From Oehlia diaphana (lineage: Eukaryota; Glomeromycota; Glomeromycetes; Glomerales; Glomeraceae), in assembly GCA_003833135.1 (NCBI GenBank), contig QZLH01000140.1:2552-15700 (forward strand): a DNA stretch of 13,149 nucleotides. The letters run 5' to 3'. The notes below the pieces were generated by a model, which saw only the letters and a program-made list of their open reading frames with translations, had not been told where the DNA came from and did not search any database. Below are positions 1-9,400 of this stretch, one piece after another (within the stretch, counting starts at the first letter, position 1; every line of letters begins with the position of its first letter). Position numbers and translations under genes: made by a program.

Positions 1-1262
1 TGTTGAAAAATATAAATCCGATAAATTGGATTTTTTAACCTTTGGTGATTGGGGTTACGAAGGGGTTGAACCAGGTCAAATATATGGAAATCAAAGTAAA
101 GTATCTATTGCTATGGGTGATTGGGCTAAAAATTATACAAGTGATTTTATAATTAATACTGGTGGTAAATATTATTATTACGGATATATGTGGTTTTATT
201 ATTATATGAAAATATTTTAACATTCAATTCTTTTGTAATTTTAGACAGCTTTTATATTAGTTTTGATGGAGATCACGAAGGAGTTACAAGTGTGAATGAT
301 CCAAAATGGAATAGAATCTGGAAAGGTGCATATAAAGGTAGATTAGCTGAAATTGTTTGGTACTCCGTAGCCGGAAATCATGATTGGTAAGTATCGTTTA
401 AGTATGAATTCAATTTTAATTTTAATTAAAAATCTCACCTTTGATATAATTTATTTAGGTATGGAAATATCACAGCTCAAGTCGATTATAGTTTGAATGA
501 AGATGATCGTTTCTTCTTACCATCAGCGTATTATGTTCGTGAATCGTACTTTGGACCAAAAAAAACAAAAGTCACATGGATTCATATTGATACAAATATT
601 TTCTTCTATGAACCTGAAGATACTGAAGATAGACCAAAATTGATAAATCAACTTATAGAAGTTGGATGGGATACTGTACAAACAATTAATGATAAATTAA
701 AATGGATTGAAGATAGATTGATTGAACAACAAGATACAAAATGGATTTTTGTTGTTGGTAAGTATGCTATAACTTAATATTGTTCGTAAATAGTTTCTTG
801 CAGTTCGAAGAGTGAATTTCCCCTTTTGTCTATTTGGAGAATGAGGGTTCTGCCTTGACGGTGAATGAATTTTCTCCTTTGTCGTATAAATAATTATTAA
901 AAAATTCCTTTTATGTCTTAGGTCATCATCCTCTTATTGGTAAATGTGCAGATAAATATTATATGGGGAGCTTGAGACCGCTTTTCGAGAAATACCGTGT
1001 AACTGCTTATTTCTCGGGTCATACACATAGTTTAGCAGTAGAATCAGCAAAAGACGGTCAACCTGTTACGTATTTCTTAACGGGTGCTGGTAGTAAAACA
1101 GATCCACCATGTGAAGGAAATGATTGGGGTGCACCAGATGGTACATTGGGATTTTTACACACTACTCTAACAGAAGATAAATTCACTTATGAATTTGTTG
1201 ATGCTACTACGGCTAATGATCCTAAAGAAATTTATACAGGATCTCTTACTCCTAGACCTTAA
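1..1262 (+). CDS. Purple acid phosphatase copy 1 (TRAP/ACP5-like), 5' end off window
   Basis: Metal-dependent phosphomonoesterase, expected to be secreted or vacuolar and to release phosphate from organic esters. My exon model is 1-164, 245-386, 459-757 and 922-1262, with introns 165-244, 387-458 and 758-921, all GT-AG. It gives 314 residues to TAA 1260-1262. By alignment with copy 2, about 36 residues including the signal peptide lie before the window. All purple acid phosphatase metal-ligand motifs are present in order: GDWG, GDSFY (split across intron 1), GNHDW (the W codon is split by intron 2), VVGHHP (across intron 3) and GHTHS. The conserved N-glycosylation sequon NIT follows GNHDWYG. 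The C-terminus YTGSLTPRP resembles that of animal TRAP enzymes. Compared with copy 2 it has one extra residue in the loop after FFYEP, and intron 3 is about 80 nt longer. The reading frame is intact, so it is probably functional. The family call is firm; the in vivo substrate cannot be told from sequence. Confidence 0.9.
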
Positions 1263-1404
1263 GCCTTAATTTATGTTATAATAAATTACTTCTATTTATT
1301 TATTAATCATAATTAAATAGAACCGCGATCCTTAGATTTCATTATGTATCACAATGTCAAAATTAATAACGTAATAATATAACTGATAATAAATAATACT
1401 ATTT
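1263..1404. other. 3' flank of phosphatase copy 1
   Basis: AT-rich non-coding DNA. An AATAAA polyadenylation-type hexamer at 1280-1285 lies 18 nt after the stop codon. The stretch containing aaccgcgatcc and tttcattatgtatcac (about 1320-1352) recurs almost unchanged at about 6365-6396, upstream of the carboxylase gene, so this is a copy of the phosphatase-carboxylase intergenic spacer. Confidence 0.55.
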
Positions 1405-1410
1405 TTGTAG

Positions 1411-1524
1411 TCGTCATTTCTTCTCAAGTATTAGATATTTTGCTTATTAATTAGTTTAAAAAGTTAATTCTAATTATTGAAAATCATAGAACATAAACCA
1501 AGTTTTTTGATCGCAAATCAGTAT
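1411..1524 (+). pseudogene. Relic A of methylcrotonyl-CoA carboxylase exons 1-2
   Basis: This short stretch matches the 5' end of the intact carboxylase gene downstream. 1411-1434 corresponds to the end of exon 1 (6569-6591, the RRFFSS presequence region). 1435-1489 corresponds to intron 1. 1490-1520 corresponds to exon 2 (6650-6689), with about 9 nt deleted and still ending gatcgcaaatc. The exon 1 donor GT has become GA, a base has been inserted, and the presequence start codon region is missing. Similarity to the carboxylase stops after gtat at 1521-1524, where the sequence joins phosphatase upstream DNA. It is a non-functional scar of the tandem duplication. Confidence 0.8.
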
Positions 1525-2284
1525 AAATTCGGTATCATTTCTTATAAACTAATATCGTGTATTTCTATCGACTTTGATAACACCAGTAGCTCGTGTATTA
1601 AGTTCTTCTAATAATGACTTCAGAGTTCATATTCCACGCTAAATATCAGATATTGATAATTTTTATTCATCAACTACCATCTAATAACACATTTGAATCT
1701 TTACGGATACATTTCACTTTAATAATGAATATTAATACGGAATTCCATTTGAGACGAGAAATTTATGTAAGTAAATCTCAATAATAATTTCCTTTGTCAA
1801 CAACTTGTGTGAGTTTTTGAATATTATGAAGCAATGAATTTTTCAAATCTCTTGGTCCAAGCGAACAAAAGTATATGTCTTTGAATAATCTAGTCGTGTT
1901 TATCATAAGATAGTGAGTTATGGCTAATACGGAAATGATTATCGTTGATTTTGATAATGAATATTATCCGGTTTTCCCATATATCTGCCAATGATGCCCG
2001 AAATACCGAAAATTTTTAAGTATCTAACTGAATTAGAATCAATTTCAGATTCCAGGAATTAAAGGGTCTAACGGCTCTAACGTGCTATTTAATTGTCACT
2101 CTTTAATTTTATCTAAATCTTGGTAATACAACTATGGTCTGTTGAAATTTTCCGATTTGATGGATTCAACTTCATTTATCAATCGCAAAAAATATTAATG
2201 ACTATTCTATTTCCAAAATTAAAATTAGTAATTCTACTATTATAATAACTATATATGTAAAAATTACTTTCAAGTTTCAATGAA
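1525..2284. other. Intergenic, upstream region of phosphatase copy 2
   Basis: No coding region is visible on either strand. It is similar in blocks to 4031-4990, for example atcgactttgataa, ccatttgagacgagaaattt, gaacaaaagtatatg, ctaatacggaaatgattatcg and gaaattttccgattt. It is therefore duplicated promoter-side DNA. Copies differ by several indels of tens of bases. Confidence 0.6.
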
Positions 2285-2292
2285 TATAAAAG
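2285..2292 (+). promoter_or_regulatory. Putative TATA box of phosphatase copy 2
   Basis: TATAAAAG lies 50 nt upstream of the ATG at 2335. The block tataaaagacgcttcaatta and the leader ending gagttaaaATG are conserved at the same spacing in copy 3, although much of the further upstream DNA has diverged. This supports a core promoter role. No transcription start data are available here. Confidence 0.55.
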
Positions 2293-2334
2293 ACGCTTCA
2301 ATTATGAAATAATTTTATTTCACTTGGAGTTAAA

Positions 2335-3630
2335 ATGAACCAACACTTGTATGCTGCTCTTGTTATATTATGTGTAGTTTTATTAACGGCCAACACGAAT
2401 GCTCTTCCGGGTGACTTGGTTGAACCCCATGACAAACCTTATATTGAACAATATCAATCCGAAAAATTGGATTTTCTAACCTTTGGTGATTGGGGTTGGG
2501 AAGGGATTGAACCAGGTCAAATATATAAAAATCAAAGTAAGGTAGCTATGGCTATGAGGGATTGGGCTGAAAGCTATGATAGTGATTTTATAATTAATAC
2601 TGGTGGTAAATATTATTTACTTAATTTGAAATTACAGATGTAATTTTGTTATTGCGTGAAAATATTTTTAACATTCAATTCTTTTATATTTTAGACAACT
2701 TTTATATTAGTTATGATGAAGATCATGAAGGAGTGAAAAGTGTGAATGATCCAAAATGGAATAGAATCTGGAATGGTATATATAAAGGTAGATTAGCTGA
2801 AATTGTTTGGTATTCCGTAGTCGGAAATCATGACTGGTAAAATATTGTTTAATATGAGTTCAATTTTAATTTAAATAAAAATCTCACTTTGATATAAATT
2901 TATTTAGGTATGGAAATGTTACAGCCCAAGTTGATTATAGTTTGAATGTCGATGAACGCTTCTTCTTACCATCAACATATTACGTTCGTGAATCGTACTT
3001 TGGATCAAAAATAACAAAAGTAGCATGGATTCATATCGATACAAATATTTTCTACTATGAACCATTAGATCCCGATAAAGTAAACATGTTACCACAACTT
3101 GAAAGATTTGGATGGAATACTATAAAAGCAATTGAAGATAAATTAAAATGGATCGAAGATAGATTAATTGAACAACAAAATTCAACATGGATTTTCGTTA
3201 TTGGTAAATATGCTATAACATAATACTGTTCGTTAATAATTTCTTGCAGGTACCAGTATGTAATTATTAAAAAACGCCTTTATGTTTAGGTCATCATCCT
3301 CTTGTTGCTGCATGTGCAAAGAAATATTATATGGGAAGATTGAGACTGCTTTTCGAGAAATACCGTGTAGATGCTTATTTCGCGGGACATGAACATAATT
3401 TAGCAATAGAGACAGCAAAAGATGGTCAACCTGTTACGTATTTCTTATCAGGTGCTGGTAGTAAAACATTTGTAGGATGTAATGAAAGTGATTGGGGTAC
3501 ACCAGTTGGTACATTGGGATTTTTACACACTATTTTAACAGAAGATAAATTCACTTATGAATTTATTGATTCTACTACGGCTCTTGATCCTAAAATAGTT
3601 TATACAGGATCTCTTACACCTAGACCTTAG
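2335..3630 (+). CDS. Purple acid phosphatase copy 2 (TRAP/ACP5-like), complete
   Basis: Four exons: 2335-2605, 2695-2836, 2908-3203 and 3290-3630. Introns of 89, 71 and 86 nt are all GT-AG. The total is 1050 nt, 349 aa, stop TAG. Residues 1-23 form a signal peptide with a hydrophobic core (ALVILCVVLLTA) and likely cleavage after TNA, so the enzyme enters the secretory route. Predicted di-metal ligands by comparison with animal TRAP are D52 (GDWG), D91 and Y94 (GDNFY), N135 (GNHDW), H238 (GHHP), and H270 and H272 (GHEHN). A sequon at N141 (NVT) sits where TRAP has its conserved glycan. The role is hydrolysis of phosphate monoesters outside the plasma membrane or in the vacuole, plausibly phosphate scavenging. 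It is the only fully intact copy in the window, preceded by a TATA box at 2285. Exon boundaries are supported by exact agreement among the three copies. Confidence 0.93.
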
Positions 3631-3720
3631 ATTTATGCTATAAAATTCTATTTATTTATTAATCGCAATTAAATATAACATATTTCATTGTGGATCCACA
3701 AACCATTTGTTAATACCAAT

Positions 3721-3868
3721 GAAAGACTTTTTTTAAATTCTTTTCTGTTCCTTCTCTATTATATAATAACTATTAATAACTATTGGCTAAATTAAACATT
3801 GTATTAGTATGAAGGCTTTTTACAAATTCTTTTCTGTTCCTACTCCATTATAAAAACTATTGGCTAAT
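3721..3868. repeat. Local imperfect tandem duplication in spacer
   Basis: Two near-copies, 3721-3792 and 3811-3868, share gaaaga/gaaggc, aaattcttttctgttcct and aactattggctaat. They lie where the carboxylase presequence start would be expected in this unit, and they may have replaced it. No coding potential is seen. Confidence 0.6.
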
Positions 3869-4030
3869 ATAATATATAATGTATTTTATTTAATTTACTA
3901 CCTATAATCATCGTTCTTCCAAAGATAGGTATTTTGCTTATTAATTTGGTTAAACTCAAATTTATTCTAATTATTGAAGTTCGTAGAACATAAACTTTTA
4001 TTCGACACGATTTTGATCGCAAATCGGTAT
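3866..4030 (+). pseudogene. Relic B of methylcrotonyl-CoA carboxylase exons 1-2
   Basis: 3866-3928 aligns to the second half of carboxylase exon 1 (6525-6591), and 3929-3986 to intron 1. 3987-4026 aligns to the 40-nt exon 2 with no length change, decoding HKLLFDTILIANR against [13 protein letters not shown] in the intact gene. The exon 1 donor (gtattt), the exon 2 acceptor (gtag) and the exon 2 donor (gtat) are all retained. The presequence part carries in-frame stops and lacks the true start codon. Similarity ends after gtat 4027-4030. It is younger or less decayed than relic A. Confidence 0.85.
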
Positions 4031-4989
4031 AAATTCGGCATCATTTCTTATAATTTAGACAATAGCGTGTATTTCCATCGACTTTGATAAAGAAGCTCGT
4101 GTATTAATGACTTCAGATTCTACGCTAAATAATTTTTATTCCAACCAATAATTGATCAATTGTACCATCTAAGAACACATTTCTATCATAGAATCTTAAC
4201 AGATGCATTTAAGATAAATATTTTTTATTATCTATATTGTAATGACACGAAATTAATTCCATTTGAGACGAGAAATTTGTGTAGATTATCTCTTCTTTGT
4301 CAAACAACAACTTGTATGTGTTTTGAATATTATGATTCCATGAATTTTTTAATTCTCTTGAAATCCAAGTGAACAAAAGTATATGCCTTTGAATAAAAAG
4401 TGCAAAAAATAAATTTAATTACTTCAAAAATTCAGAATTAAATTTCGTAATTTTGTCATTACGTTTTTGCTATTTTGTTGTATCAGGTATGATACTTGAA
4501 CGATTTAGGTCTTAAGGACTTGTGGACTAATACGGAAATGATTATCGTGATTTCCAGTGCTCACACGCACGTATATACTGTAGCTCTATCCCTTATTCCC
4601 TTATTCCCTTTGAACGTAACGATAACGGATACGTTGTTATCTAGCCATGAACAATAAATATCTGATATTATCCTTGACTAATATGCCTGAAATACCGAAA
4701 ACTTTAATTACAAAATTTATAAAAAGTCTAATCGAATTTAGAAATCAATTAGATATTCCAAGAATTAAGGGTTGACGCGCAATAAATGTTACTCTTTAAA
4801 TTTAAGTAAATCATGATGATACGATGATACACATGGTCTATTGAAATTTTCCGATTTGGGATTTGATGATACAAAAAAAATTGCGACTTTATCAATCGCA
4901 GAAACGTTAGTATGGTTATTCTATTTTTAATTCAAATTAATAATTCTACTATTACAATATCTAAATATGTAAAAGTTACTTTTAAGGAG
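4031..4989. other. Intergenic, upstream region of phosphatase copy 3
   Basis: Non-coding and block-similar to 1525-2284, with additional sequence at roughly 4400-4520 and 4560-4690 that has no counterpart in unit 2. It includes a short tandem run of cccttatt at about 4590-4612. A 70-codon open frame at 4160-4372 is not conserved in the paralogous region and is not regarded as a gene. Confidence 0.55.
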
Positions 4990-4997
4990 TATAAAAG
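4990..4997 (+). promoter_or_regulatory. Putative TATA box of phosphatase copy 3
   Basis: TATAAAAG lies 49 nt before the ATG at 5039, in the same context as copy 2. The core promoter of the frameshifted copy is therefore preserved, and the gene may still be transcribed. Confidence 0.55.
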
Positions 4998-5038
4998 ACG
5001 CTTCAATTATGAATTAACTTATTTCACTCAGAGTTAAA

Positions 5039-6323
5039 ATGAACCGATACTTATATGTTACTCTTTCTATATTATGTGTCGTTATATTAACGACCAACAC
5101 GAATGCTTTTCCGGGTGACTTAGTTGAACCCCAAAATAAATCTTATATTGAACAATATCAATCCGAAAAATTGGATTTTCTAACCGTTGGTGATTGGGGT
5201 TACGATGGGATTGAACCAGGTCAAATATATGGAAATCAAAGTATCGTATCTATGGCTATGAAGGATTGGGCTGAATATTATAATAGTGATTTTATAATTA
5301 ATACTGGTGGTAAATATTATTTAATTAATTAGACGTTTTGTTATTATATGTTTTGTTATTATGCAAAAATATTAAACATTCGATTCTTTATATTTAAGAC
5401 AGCTTTTATATTAATTATGATGAAGACCATGAAGGAGTTAATAGTGTGTATGATCCGAAATGGAATAAAGTCTGGAAAGATGCATATAAAGGCAGATTAG
5501 CTGAAATTGTTTGGTACTCCGTAGCTGGAAATCATGATTGGTTAAATATCATTTAATATGAATTTAATTTTAATTCTAAATAAAAATCTCAGTCTAGTAT
5601 AAATTTATTTAGGTATGGAAATATTACTGCTCAAGTTGATTATAGTTTAAATTACGATAAGCGCTTCTTCTTACCATCAACATTTTATGTTCGTGAATTG
5701 TACTTTGGACCAAAAAACACGAAAGTCGTATGGATTCATATCGATACAAATATTTTCTACTATGAACCATCAAACCCTGAAAAACTAGACATGATGACAC
5801 AACTTAAACAAGTTGGATGGGATACTGTACAAACAATTGAAGATAAATTTAAGTGGATTGAAGATAGATTAATTGAACAACAAAATTCAAACATGGATTT
5901 TCGTTGTTGGTAAATATGCTATAACATAATACTGTTAGCGAATAATTTCTTGCAAATATTAAAAAAAAAATTCTTTTATTAGGTCATCATCCTCTTGTTG
6001 CTATATGCGCAAACAAATATTATATGGGGAATTTGAGACCGCTTTTCGAGAAATACCGTGTAGCTGCTTATTTCTCGGGTCATGAACATAATTTAGCAAT
6101 AGAAACAGCAAAAGACGATCAACCTGTTACGTATTTCTTATCAGGTGCTGGTAGTAAAACAAGAATAGGTTGTGATGGAAGTGATTGGGGTGCACCAGTT
6201 GGTACATTGGGATTTTTACATACTATTTTAACAGAAGATAAATTTACTTATGAATTTATTGATTCTACAACGGCTCTTGATCCTAAAATAGTTTATACAG
6301 GATTTTTTACTCCTAGACCTTAG
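5039..6323 (+). pseudogene. Purple acid phosphatase copy 3, frameshifted
   Basis: Same four-exon layout: 5039-5309, 5399-5540, 5613-5909 and 5983-6323. Residues 1-23 are a signal peptide like that of copy 2. The ligand motifs GDWG, GDSFY, GNHDW, GHHP and GHEHN are all still encoded. However, exon 3 is 297 nt, not the 296 nt of copy 2: an extra A near 5889-5891 (ttcaaaca against ttcaaca) shifts the frame, so the sequence after EQQNS reads NMDFRCW and stops at TAA 5911-5913 if unspliced. With the usual splice, exon 4 (with GHHP and GHEHN) is out of frame. Intron 2 also begins gttaaa rather than gtaagt or gtaaaa. Exon 4 is otherwise uncorrupted, so the lesion is recent, or is an assembly or base-call error in an A run. 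Donors at 5903 or 5906 would restore frame with a shortened VxGHHP segment. The family is certain; the pseudogene status is likely. Confidence 0.8.
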
Positions 6324-6393
6324 ATTTATATTTATATAATTATTTGTTAATATTAATTAAATTTAACCGCGATCCGCAGATTTCATTATGTAT

Positions 6394-6399
6394 CACGTG
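6394..6399. promoter_or_regulatory. Palindromic CACGTG E-box-like site
   Basis: It lies in the 135-bp spacer between phosphatase copy 3 and the carboxylase start, 60 nt upstream of ATG 6459. CACGTG is the core bound by bHLH factors in fungi. The homologous position in the unit 1 spacer reads cacaat, so it is not retained in that scar. Function is only a guess. Confidence 0.25.
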
Positions 6400-6458
6400 G
6401 CGAAAATCAAAAAAATTCAATAAATTATTTTACTATCCTTCATTATCATTATTATAAC

Positions 6459-9400
6459 ATGTCGACTCGTTATTTATTATATACACATACAAAAGCTAAT
6501 AACTTTACTTCTTTTATTCGTAATAATATAATATATAATGTTTATAATGTTCCATTTACTGTTTATAATCGTCGTTTCTTCTCAAGCATAGGTATTTCGT
6601 TCATTATTTGGTCTAAACTCAACTTATTCTAATTCTTGAAAATTCATAGAACGTAAACCTTTATTCGACAAGATTTTGATCGCAAATCGGTATTTTAATA
6701 TAATATATATTCATATATTCTTGTCAAGATTTATAATATTTAACTGTTGGGTTCGCGTTTTTTTTTTTAGGGGTGAAATTGCTTGTCGCGTAATGCGAAC
6801 AGCTAAGAAATTAGGTGTAAAAACAGTAGCTGTTTATAGTGAAGCAGATAGAAATGCTTTACATGTAAAAATGGCATGTATACCAATTATTCCGGATTAG
6901 AATTTAAAATGTCTCGGATACTCGAATAATTTTAATGACTTAAATCTCGTATTCATTCACTTTCATCTTAAGGCAGATGAAGCATATTTAATAGGACCCG
7001 CACCATCAGCAGAAAGTTATTTAAATATCAACAAAATCATATCTGCTGCAAAGATGAGCAATTCTCAGGTATCTTCATTCAAGTTCAATTAAAACCATTG
7101 CGCTGTTGATTATTGATTATACTTTTTATAATAATAAATTTAATTTTTATTTTTTAGGCTATTCATCCAGGATACGGATTTTTATCTGAAAATCCAAATT
7201 TCGCTGAACTCTTAACAAAAGAGAATATAACATTTATTGGTCCACCAGCATCTGCAATTATGTCAATGGGGTCTAAAAGGTATTTTCATAATTTATAATG
7301 AAAATGCTGATTAATAATTAGTTGATTAAGTAATTATTTAATATAGTGAATCAAAAGATATTATGATTGCTGCAGATGTTCCTGTTGTTCCAGGATATCA
7401 TGGTATAAATCAGGATCCTCAATTTCTAAAACAAAAGGCTTCGGAAATTGGATATCCAGTATTAATCAAAGCAATTAAGGGAGGTGGCGGTAAAGGAATG
7501 CGCATCGTAAATGATCCATCAGAGTTTGATATTCAACTTGAATCATCTAAAAGAGAAGCAATGAAGTCTTTTGGAGATGATCAAGTACTTATAGAAAAAT
7601 ATCTTTTAACTCCTCGTCACGTTGAAGTACAGATCTTTGCTGATATGCAAGGAAACGTAGTTCATCTTTTTGAGAGAGACTGTTCTGTTCAAAGAAGGCA
7701 TCAAAAAATTCTTGAAGAAGCACCGGCACCAGGGTTAAGCGATGAAATAAGAATGGAACTTGGTGCAAAAGCTGTTGCAGCAGCTAAAGCTGTAAATTAT
7801 GTTGGTGCTGGTACTGTAGAATTTATTATGGACAATGTAGATAAGAAATTTTATTTCATGGAGATGAATACGAGATTACAAGTTGAACATCCTGTCACGG
7901 AAATGGTCACTTCTACAGACTTGGTTCAATGGCAATTAGAAGTAAGTATCATAAATTAATATAATATTGCTTTAATAATTTAAAATATATTTTAATCTCT
8001 TTCTAGGTTGCTTCAGGTAATCCCTTACCTGCTACACAAAAAGGTTTAAAACTTGAAGGGCATGCTTTTGAAGCGCGTATTTATGCAGAAAATCCCGCAA
8101 ATAATTTTCTCCCCGATACTGGCCCTTTACTTCATCTTCGTACACCATCTCCATCGCCAAATGTTCGAATTGAAACTGGTTTTGAACAGGGTGATGAGAT
8201 TAATGTTCACTATGATCCTATGATTGCAAAATTAGTTGTAAAAGGTCAAAATCGTACGGAAGCTTTAGGGATTTTAAAAAGAGCTTTAAATGGATATGAG
8301 GTATATTCACTCTTATGAAATTTTTATTTTTTTTTTCTTTTAATACATCTTATTTATTTAAAAATTAATATTAGGTTGTTGGCTTAAATACTAATATCGA
8401 ATTTTTGAAAAGTGTTGTTTCACACGATGCCTTTATTGCTGGAGAGGTTGAAACGGGCTTTATAGCGGTAATAAATCATGTTATGTATGTGATATTTAAT
8501 GTATAAATATGTTGTAAAGATACTTACGCTTCTGTTATTTTAGAAACATAATGAAGAGCTATTTAGATCAAAGGAAACACCCCCGCATGTTATTATTCAA
8601 GCTTCGTTATCACTTATATTAAGTGAACTTCAAAATATTACGAATGAAAATATTAGTCCTTTTGGTAAAACCTTACAATTATTAGTTTAATTATTTAATT
8701 CTCTGAAACTTATAACTGTTTTAACCTGCTTAGATCCATTTTCACCTTGGACTTCATTACCTTTCTCTCGTTTAAATACCAACCATGTTCAGACTATTAG
8801 ATTTTATGACGATAACGAGGGTGACATTAATGTTAAAATGAGATTTAATAATGATAATTCCTTCGATATCACTATTGTTAGGGATGGTTTAAATCCGACT
8901 GTATTTAAGAGTGTACTTGGTAGTTGGAATGAAGCGGAACAACAAATAATCGCTGAAGTTGAAAATCATCGAGTGAAGAGTCATGTTATCTTAGAAAAGA
9001 ATTCCAAAGTTGTCATTTTTGATAACGTGAGTAATACGCATCATTTAAATCAATTGATTGTAGATATATGTTCATTAATATAATTTTAATTATATATAGG
9101 AAGGTAAAAGAGTGTTAAAAATTCCAGAACCTTCTTACCTTCAATCTAAATTGGCTGATGTGGCTGGCTCTATAAGAACTCCAATGCCATGCAAGATATC
9201 TCAGGTACAGTTTATTTCTATATTTTTTTATTTGTAAGATGGAGTTTCCATCTATTGTCACCTAGATTAAAAGTATTAGAACCCGAGCAATTATGAATGT
9301 TAGCTCCTGTTTATCATCTAGTATAGGAATGTTGGTAGTCACACCGTACCACCATTACTTAATTTTATATATAACCTTTTGTTAAATATTAATCTAGTAT

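Larger units (their letters stand above)
1525..4030 (+). repeat. Tandem segmental duplication unit 2 (phosphatase + carboxylase 5' fragment)
   Basis: About 2.5 kb. It runs from phosphatase upstream DNA (starting aaattcgg), through phosphatase copy 2 and the spacer, to a truncated carboxylase 5' end finishing gtat at 4027-4030. It is colinear with unit 3 (4031-6693). An older or partial unit 1 occupies everything up to 1524. The boundaries are read from where similarity to carboxylase intron 2 stops in each copy. Spacers have diverged far more than exons. Confidence 0.75.
4031..6693 (+). repeat. Tandem segmental duplication unit 3
   Basis: About 2.66 kb, containing phosphatase upstream DNA, phosphatase copy 3, the spacer, and the true carboxylase exon 1, intron 1, exon 2 and first bases of intron 2. 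At 6693 the sequence continues into genuine carboxylase intron 2 rather than back to phosphatase DNA. This unit therefore marks the ancestral junction. Confidence 0.75.

Noticed and set aside
2079..2084. CACGTT (reverse strand) as a Pho4-type phosphate-response site for phosphatase copy 2
   Set aside because: A single hexamer, not conserved at the matching place before copy 3, and expected by chance.
4160..4372. 70-codon open frame upstream of phosphatase copy 3
   Set aside because: The homologous region of unit 2 does not keep the frame, there are no recognisable motifs, and the composition is that of AT-rich spacer.
6676..6770. Met at 6676 as the start of the carboxylase
   Set aside because: That open stretch is intron 2 read through. 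The spliced exons 1-2 at 6459-6689 supply a mitochondrial presequence and the conserved KILIANR in phase.
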